Positions 7,717 through 12,086 of a stretch of 12,917 nt of DNA are shown here, one piece after another. Each line of letters starts with the position of its first letter. Within the stretch, counting starts at the first letter, position 1. The notes beneath the pieces are model-generated. The model ran no database searches. It was not told where the DNA came from and saw only the letters and a program-made list of their open reading frames with translations. The stretch is from an uncultured Clostridia bacterium (lineage in GTDB: Bacteria; Bacillota; Clostridia; Oscillospirales; Ruminococcaceae), in assembly GCA_937891895.1 (NCBI GenBank), contig CALATN010000191.1, positions 1-12,917 of the forward strand, given 5' to 3'. The position numbers and the translations under genes were made by a program.

Positions 7717-9539
7717 ATTGCCACTCCTTCCTTGTAGTTTTCATCGGCAAGATAATTCTGTGCCTGCTTTGTGAACATCTCGCAGTATTTACCGTCCATA
7801 TCCATAAGCTGACGATGTGTACCTTGTTCGATAACAGCACCGTTTTCAAGCATAAACACCTCGTCTGCGTCCTTTACAGAGGACAGTCGGTGCGAAATGA
7901 ACAGCGTAATGTGTCCCTTGCTTTCGTCCATAATACCCTTGTATAAATCATATTCAGCAATCGGGTCAAGCGCTGATGACGGCTCGTCAAAGACCTTGAC
8001 GGAAGCCTGCTGTGCAAAGGCACGGGCTACAACAATTTTCTGCTGTTCGCCGCCCGAAAGCACAGCACCTTCGTTGTCGAATTCTTTCGTCATAATGGTG
8101 TTTATGCCATTTGAAAGACTCGAAACCTTGTCCCAAACACCTGCACATTTCAGTGCACGCTCGGCTGTTTCATCGGGATTGCCAAACTTCTCTCCCATAA
8201 GCACGTTATCCTTAACCGACATTGCCATAACCTTGTAATCCTGAAAAGCAGCGGAGAACTGCTTGCGGTATGCTTTGAGATTGTACTCCTTGATGTTTGT
8301 TCCGTTTACAAGAATCTCACCACTTGTAGGGTCGTAAAGACGGAATAAAAGCTTGATAATAGTTGACTTACCTGCGCCGTTGTGACCAACCAATGCACAG
8401 ACCTTGTCGCCTTCAATTTTAAAGCTGAGGTTGTTGATTACCTGCTCGTTTTTCTTGTATTCAAAGCAAACATTCCTGAACTCGATTGAACGGATTTTTT
8501 CGGGAATGATTCCGTCCTGATCCTCGGGAATTTTCTCCTTATATTCCATAAAGGTACGGAAATATTCAAGGAACTGACCGTTTTTCATAGCCTCGGTAAT
8601 GTTGTTGAACATACAGAACAGCATCCAGGAGGAAGTGTTCATTGCCGAGAACATAATCGCAAGTTCCGCAAGTCCCATTGTCTGCGAAACGATAGTGCGG
8701 TATGCAGAATAAATCATTATCCCCTCGAAAACGAGAGCGAATGTTGTAACGTTCTGTGCCCAGTTGTAGACGATAGCTTTCTTAGCATACTTGTCAGCAA
8801 CCTTAACATTTCCGTCCATAGCCTTGTTGTAGCGGCTCATCATAAGCTCGTGAATACTTGAGTAACGGATTTCTTTTGCGTACTCCGCAAGGTGCATTAC
8901 ACGGTTGACATATTCGGCAATACGGTTGTTTTTTACTGTATCAACGTATCTGCCGCCCCATATCTTATTCATAAGACGTCCGAAAACAAAGTTACCGATA
9001 ATAGGTGAAATTACGAACAGAACAGACCAGGGGTCTATAGTAAACATCGACCAGAACGCCGCCAGTGCCGCAACCGCACCGAAAAGCACCTCAAACAGCA
9101 TTCTTACGGAGGATATCATCTTATCTGCGGAATTTTCAAGTGCCATCGTGTACTTGTTGTAAAAGTCTGCATCCTCAAAACAGCGGAGCTCCACGTTTCT
9201 TGCCTTTGCATAAAGCTTTCTGTACAGGCAGCGATAGACCTTGTTCTCCGTACAGGGGTAGACTACCGCCTTGCGATAGCTTGAATATATCGCAATAGAA
9301 CAGCACACCGCAAAGCAGATACCGATAAAAAGCATTATCTCCTCAAAGGGAGCTTCTCTTTCTATTGCGCCGATAACGTAGCGCAGGAAGAAAATGCTCA
9401 TAAAAATCCACTCAACATAATGAATGATATTTCCCACCGCAAGGTGTATTACCTGACGCTTGCTTATCTGCCACACGGTTTTCAGCGCATAGAAGTTGTT
9501 GGCAAATATGCGGATTTTGCTTTCTTTTTTCTCCTTCAT
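7713..9539 (-). CDS. ABC exporter half-transporter (TMD-NBD fusion), first of four, 608 aa
   Basis: This is the first of four ABC exporter subunits. Membrane helices are visible near 36-57, 68-86, 148-190 and 259-312. The ATPase has Walker A GHNGAGKS at 385-392, Q433, signature LSGGEQQ at 494-500, Walker B D518/E519 and H550. The Walker B strand is slightly unusual, ending Val-Phe-Asp-Glu where the other three have Ile-Leu-Asp-Glu. The shared FYNKY (127-131) and NRVMHLAEYAKEIRY (212-226) elements are present in the cytoplasmic part of the membrane domain. The ATG at 9539 has an AAAGGA site nine bases upstream. The gene starts 39 bases after the acetyltransferase stop with no terminator between, so it is very likely in the same transcript. 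It ends in an ATGA overlap with the second ABC gene. No peptidase domain and no recognised substrate-binding protein are present. Confidence 0.93.
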   Translation of the reverse strand: MKEKKESKIRIFANNFYALKTVWQISKRQVIHLAVGNIIHYVEWIFMSIFFLRYVIGAIEREAPFEEIMLFIGICFAVCCSIAIYSSYRKAVVYPCTENKVYRCLYRKLYAKARNVELRCFEDADFYNKYTMALENSADKMISSVRMLFEVLFGAVAALAAFWSMFTIDPWSVLFVISPIIGNFVFGRLMNKIWGGRYVDTVKNNRIAEYVNRVMHLAEYAKEIRYSSIHELMMSRYNKAMDGNVKVADKYAKKAIVYNWAQNVTTFALVFEGIMIYSAYRTIVSQTMGLAELAIMFSAMNTSSWMLFCMFNNITEAMKNGQFLEYFRTFMEYKEKIPEDQDGIIPEKIRSIEFRNVCFEYKKNEQVINNLSFKIEGDKVCALVGHNGAGKSTIIKLLFRLYDPTSGEILVNGTNIKEYNLKAYRKQFSAAFQDYKVMAMSVKDNVLMGEKFGNPDETAERALKCAGVWDKVSSLSNGINTIMTKEFDNEGAVLSGGEQQKIVVARAFAQQASVKVFDEPSSALDPIAEYDLYKGIMDESKGHITLFISHRLSSVKDADEVFMLENGAVIEQGTHRQLMDMDGKYCEMFTKQAQNYLADENYKEGVAI

Positions 9540-9578
9540 TTTAATCAGTCCTTTCTTTTTATCTGTATATATCGCAAA

Positions 9579-10082
9579 TTACAGCACCACGCTTATATAA
9601 TGCCTTTCATCCGTTACCTTTTCAATCACACCGCCGTTTGCCAGTGCAGACTTAATTGACGGAATATTGCTGTTCCTGATTGTAAAAAGCAAGCGTTCAA
9701 CACCTATTTTCCTGCCTTCCTCAATCAATCCTGCAACAAGCTTTTTCCCTAAGCCTTGCCCTCTTGCTTCGGGAATAATTGAATAACCGATATTTCCGCC
9801 CGCTTCAAGAAGTCTGTCTGTCAGATAGTGACGGATTTTTCCGAAGCCCACAGGCTTGCCGTCCTCAAAAAGCCAGAATATAGTTTCGGGAACTTTCCAG
9901 CCGTCTATAATCCCTTCCTGAAGTGAAGCCGCATAAGACTTTTCAAGCCACAGCCTATATTCGTCGTAAGTCTTTCCGTTTGCAGAATTGGTAAAGCCAT
10001 TTTCATCCGCAGGAATTTCCTGAAGCATATTGTAAATATCCTCTGCATCATCAATTGCAAGCTTTCTGATTGTCAAATACAT
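9579..10082 (-). CDS. GNAT-family N-acetyltransferase, 167 aa
   Basis: This is a cytoplasmic acetyl-CoA-dependent acetyltransferase of the GNAT superfamily. It carries the acetyl-CoA pyrophosphate-binding motif RGQGLG at 107-112, preceded by the NIGYSIIPEA strand. The residues GWKVPETIFWLF (61-72) and RHYLTDRLLEAGGNIGY (84-100) resemble the 'predicted acetyltransferase' group COG3981, from memory. The length is normal for a single GNAT domain. The ATG at 10082 was chosen because it has a strong AAAGGAG site. An in-frame start at 10202 lacks a good site and would force translation through the terminator hairpin. It is the first full-length gene after the attenuated leader and lies 39 bases before the four ABC genes. 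Modification of a drug, peptide or amine is possible in this setting, but the acceptor is unknown. Confidence 0.9.
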   Translation of the reverse strand: MYLTIRKLAIDDAEDIYNMLQEIPADENGFTNSANGKTYDEYRLWLEKSYAASLQEGIIDGWKVPETIFWLFEDGKPVGFGKIRHYLTDRLLEAGGNIGYSIIPEARGQGLGKKLVAGLIEEGRKIGVERLLFTIRNSNIPSIKSALANGGVIEKVTDERHYISVVL

Positions 10083-10099
10083 TTTCCCTACTCCTTTCT

Positions 10100-10146
10100 C
10101 CAACAAAAACAAAAAGGGCGTGCACTTCATACAGAAATGCACGCCC
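10100..10146 (-). terminator. Strong intrinsic terminator in the operon leader (candidate attenuator)
   Basis: On the minus strand, GGGCGTGCATTTC (10146-10134) can pair with GAAGTGCACGCCC (10128-10116) through 13 bases (one G-U) around a five-base loop. A T-rich tract of TTTTTGTTTTTGTT follows. It lies after the promoter and leader ORF but before the ribosome site of the acetyltransferase, so it must be bypassed for the operon to be expressed. That is the classic position of a transcription attenuator. I could not find by eye an alternative antiterminator pairing. Confidence 0.88.
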
Positions 10147-10152
10147 TGACCG

Positions 10153-10248
10153 TCAAAAACTACATATCGCAAGGATACGCTTTTCGGCAGACAAGTGTTC
10201 ATTCCTGAATATTAACGCTTCGGATGTGTGATGTGTAAACTTGATCAT
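10153..10248 (-). CDS. Leader ORF, 31 codons, upstream of attenuator
   Basis: The small reading frame starts MIKFTHHTSEALIF and ends RILAICSF. It has a near-ideal GGAGG site seven bases before its ATG (10248) and stops with TGA at 10153, seven bases before the foot of the terminator hairpin. The promoter lies 35 bases upstream, so it is the first ORF on the transcript. Its ribosome site is part of a nine-base inverted repeat whose other half is codons 19-21. This layout is typical of leader peptides whose translation or stalling controls a downstream terminator, as in antibiotic-inducible resistance genes. I do not recognise the peptide. A secreted or modified peptide precursor for the adjacent exporters is a less likely alternative. 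Composition and function are not supported by homology. Confidence 0.6.
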   Translation of the reverse strand: MIKFTHHTSEALIFRNEHLSAEKRILAICSF

Positions 10249-10257
10249 TTGTCTGCC
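10186..10257 (-). promoter_or_regulatory. Inverted repeat sequestering the leader ORF ribosome site
   Basis: On the minus strand GGCAGACAA (10257-10249) and TTGTCTGCC (10194-10186) are perfectly complementary over nine bases and enclose 54 bases. The first arm overlaps the end of the GGAGG site and runs to the base before the ATG. The second arm is in-frame codons 19-21 of the leader ORF. A ribosome on the leader would open this stem, so it may couple leader translation to RNA folding. Confidence 0.65.
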
Positions 10258-10282
10258 TCCTTTTTTAGTAAATTATGGGGTT

Positions 10283-10311
10283 AGTATAGCACTTGCCGAT
10301 AAATTTGTCAA
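10283..10311 (-). promoter_or_regulatory. Consensus promoter of acetyltransferase/ABC operon
   Basis: Minus strand TTGACA (10311-10306), a 17-base spacer and TATACT (10288-10283) form a near-consensus sigma-A promoter. Transcription should begin near 10276, giving a leader of about 195 bases before the acetyltransferase ATG. The -35 lies within one copy of a 12-base element repeated in inverted orientation at 10380-10391. Confidence 0.87.
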
Positions 10312-10391
10312 GTTTTTGTTTTCTTTTCATCATTTTAGATAATATTATATAAGGAGGTTTGAAAAAAATCTCAATATTTTTGACAAATTTA
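10300..10391. repeat. Pair of inverted 12-base elements (TTGACAAATTTA)
   Basis: TTGACAAATTTA is present on the minus strand at 10311-10300 and on the plus strand at 10380-10391, exact over 12 bases with 68 bases between. A few bases further in, both copies are followed by GCAA. The left copy overlaps the operon -35. The right copy has a -35-like start but no convincing -10. They may be paired regulator sites or a decayed duplicated promoter. Confidence 0.5.
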
Positions 10392-10420
10392 CATAGCAAA
10401 TACTGATTGCTCTATTGACA

Positions 10421-10435
10421 GCAACAACGGGTTGC
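10421..10435. promoter_or_regulatory. Small dyad next to regulator promoter, candidate operator
   Basis: GCAAC and GTTGC flank AACGG immediately upstream of the -35 of the XRE gene. Outside these, CTAT (10412-10415) and ATAG (10439-10442) extend the symmetry imperfectly. Such a dyad could bind the dimeric HTH protein for autoregulation, but five-base arms can arise by chance. Confidence 0.3.
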
Positions 10436-10464
10436 TTGATAGAAAATTTTTCGTATGATATAAT
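10436..10464 (+). promoter_or_regulatory. Promoter of XRE/zinc-ribbon gene
   Basis: TTGATA (10436-10441), a 17-base spacer and a perfect TATAAT (10459-10464) precede the gene by 18 bases. The predicted transcript start is about a dozen bases before the ATG, so the 5' untranslated region is very short and contains little beyond the GAGGTG ribosome site. Confidence 0.8.
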
Positions 10465-10482
10465 AACAATGAGGTGAGAATA

Positions 10483-11247
10483 ATGGATACAAAAGAAATT
10501 ATATTTGAACTGCGTACAAAAAACGGCTTGTCACAGGACGAGCTTGCGGAAAAGCTTTTTGTAACACGTCAGGCTGTTTCCCGCTGGGAAAACGGCGAAA
10601 CCGTGCCGAATACGGAAACGCTGAAGCTGTTGTCAAAGCTGTTTGACGTTTCAATCAACACGCTGCTGGGCTCCCCGAGAGAGCTTATATGTCAGTGCTG
10701 CGGAATGCCCCTTGAGGATGCTGTTATCAGCAAGGAAAAGGACGGTATGCCGAATGAACATTACTGCAAATGGTGCTACGCTGACGGCGAGTATATGTAC
10801 AGCGATATGGACGATTTGATTGACGTGTGCGTGAAGAATATGGCAAGCGAGGAGCACACGGAAGATGAGGTTCGTGCGTATCTGAAGGCTACCCTGCCTA
10901 ATCTTGACTATTGGAAAAGGTATGATGAGCTTGGCGGGAACGGTGCTTTTGAGGAGTTCAAGAAAAAGCTGATTGAAGAAATCAACGAGCTGAATATCGA
11001 GGGTATGCCTAAGCTTGAGAAGCTGAACGCGCTGGTGGGCAGTTATATCAATCTTGAGTACAGACTTCCCAACGGAAGAACGGTGAAGTTCCTTGATGAT
11101 AATGCTACATATCTTGGCAACCAGCTTGAATGTGAATTCGGCGGAAGCAGATGCTTCGGTATTGCCGCAAATATGGAGTTCATTCTCGTTTGCACATACG
11201 AAGAAAACGGCGAAAATCCTGAGATTGTTATTTATAAGAAAAGATAA
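10483..11247 (+). CDS. XRE-family regulator with zinc-ribbon domain, 254 aa
   Basis: This is a probable DNA-binding regulator. Residues 5-60 form an HTH of the Cro/CI type, with SQDELAEKLFVTRQAVSRWE (17-36) as the recognition region. A four-cysteine zinc ribbon follows, with C70, C73, C95 and C98 in CQCCGMPLED and HYCKWCYADG. It matches my memory of Pfam Zn_ribbon_2 (PF12674), including the downstream PNLDYWKRYD. Residues from about 155 to 254 are a mixed helix/strand region I do not recognise. The ATG at 10483 was preferred; an in-frame GTG at 10474 overlaps the GAGGTG ribosome site. The gene is divergent from the acetyltransferase/ABC operon and shares its intergenic region, so control of that operon and of itself is possible but unproven. 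The family call is strong and the target is inference. Confidence 0.9.
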   Translation: MDTKEIIFELRTKNGLSQDELAEKLFVTRQAVSRWENGETVPNTETLKLLSKLFDVSINTLLGSPRELICQCCGMPLEDAVISKEKDGMPNEHYCKWCYADGEYMYSDMDDLIDVCVKNMASEEHTEDEVRAYLKATLPNLDYWKRYDELGGNGAFEEFKKKLIEEINELNIEGMPKLEKLNALVGSYINLEYRLPNGRTVKFLDDNATYLGNQLECEFGGSRCFGIAANMEFILVCTYEENGENPEIVIYKKR

Positions 11248-11251
11248 ACTG

Positions 11252-11293
11252 TTGTGTAAAGAAAAAAGCTTTACACAATTGCTGTGCTTTTTT
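11252..11293 (+). terminator. Terminator after XRE gene with two alternative hairpins
   Basis: Five bases after the stop, TTGTGTAAAG and CTTTACACAA (11252-11278) pair over ten bases. An overlapping alternative pairs AAAAAAG (11262-11268) with CTTTTTT (11287-11293) and CACA (11274-11277) with TGTG (11283-11286), leading into the T-run. The second is the better terminator shape. Confidence 0.6.
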
Positions 11294-11312
11294 AAATCAC
11301 ACACAAAAACAA

Positions 11313-11350
11313 AACCTCCCCATTCCTTTCGGAATGAGGAGGTTGTTTTT
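11313..11350. terminator. Bidirectional intrinsic terminator between convergent genes
   Basis: AACCTCC and CATTCC (11313-11326, with one unpaired C) mirror GGAATG and GGAGGTT (11331-11344, with one unpaired A) around a TTTC loop. T-rich tracts lie on both sides when read outward (GTTTTTG on plus, TTTTGTTTTTG on minus). It can end the plus-strand regulator and the minus-strand PPDK reading frame whose stop is at 11388. Confidence 0.85.
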
Positions 11351-11387
11351 GCGTTATGCAATCTGCATTTCAGACAGCTTGTCCGAA

Positions 11388-12086
11388 TTACTTGTTGTTG
11401 ATTGCAGCCTGAGCAGCAGCGAGTCTTGCGATCGGCACACGGAATGGTGAGCAGGATACGTAGTCAAGACCAATCTTGTGGCAGAACTCAACAGATGTTG
11501 GGTCACCGCCGTGTTCGCCGCAGATACCGATGTGGAGCTTTGGATTTACTGGCTTACCGAGCTTGATAGCCATATCCATGAGCTTACCAACACCTGTCTG
11601 GTCGAGCTTAGCAAATGGGTCGTTTTCAAAGATCTTTGTATCATAGTAAGCATCGAGGAACTTACCAGCATCGTCTCTGGAGAAACCGAATGTCATCTGT
11701 GTAAGGTCGTTTGTACCGAAGCAGAAGAAGTCAGCTTCCTTAGCGATATCGTCAGCTGTGAGAGCAGCACGTGGGATTTCGATCATTGTACCAACTTCGT
11801 ACTTGAGGTCGGAACCAGCAGCAGCGATTACTTCGTCAGCTGTCTTAACAACTACATCCTTAACGTACTTGAGCTCCTTGATTTCGCCAACGAGTGGGAT
11901 CATGATTTCAGGAACGATAGTCCAGTCTGGGTGGTTCTTCTTAACGTTGATAGCAGCCTTGATAACAGCCTTTGTCTGCATTGCAGCGATTTCAGGATAT
12001 GTTACAGCAAGACGGCATCCACGGTGACCCATCATTGGGTTGAATTCGTGGAGCTGGCTTACTGTATTCTTTAACTCGCTGAATGG
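11388..12086 (-). pseudogene. ppdK: Pyruvate phosphate dikinase, C-terminal ~230 residues only
   Basis: PPDK interconverts pyruvate, ATP and phosphate with PEP, AMP and PPi in the cytoplasm. Residues about 274-503 of the mosaic frame align, by my memory of the Clostridium symbiosum enzyme (874 aa), with its residues about 645-874, ending in the same Asn-Asn-Lys. Visible features are HEFNPMMGHRGCRLAVTYPE (284-303), TMIEIPRA with E374 (C. symbiosum E745), FGTNDLTQ with N397/D398 (N768/D769), and the catalytic cysteine C460 in GICGEHGG (C831). Missing are the ATP-grasp domain, the phosphohistidine domain with His455, and substrate residues Arg561 and Arg617, so this fragment cannot act as PPDK. 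The 3' end with its terminator looks native to the contig, so the original gene was probably complete and the upstream part lost or mis-joined. Confidence 0.93.

Larger units (their letters stand above)
10083..10482. other. 400-base divergent intergenic region
   Basis: This stretch has no full-length gene. From the left it holds a terminator hairpin, a 31-codon leader ORF and a promoter for the minus-strand operon, then an AT-rich central part, a second copy of a 12-base element, a small dyad and the plus-strand promoter of the regulator gene. Each is listed separately. Between 10312 and 10379 I see only AT-rich sequence with an isolated SD-like AAGGAGG at 10351. Confidence 0.8.

Noticed and set aside
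10083..10202. Longer acetyltransferase start at 10202 adding 40 residues
   Set aside because: The extension lies in the leader, overlaps the leader ORF in another frame, runs through the terminator stem and has a poorly spaced ribosome site; the ATG at 10082 has AAAGGAG.
10153..10248. Leader ORF as a secreted peptide precursor for the exporters
   Set aside because: There is no double-Gly leader, no modification enzyme and no exporter peptidase domain, while the overlap with an inverted repeat and terminator fits attenuation better. Not excluded.
10351..10361. AAGGAGG with nearby TTG between the divergent genes
   Set aside because: The spacing to the TTG is one base and the frame is only about 15 codons before a stop; no gene is supported.
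10651..11361. 236-codon minus-strand open frame opposite the XRE gene
   Set aside because: It is a shadow of a convincing HTH/zinc-ribbon gene and crosses two terminators.
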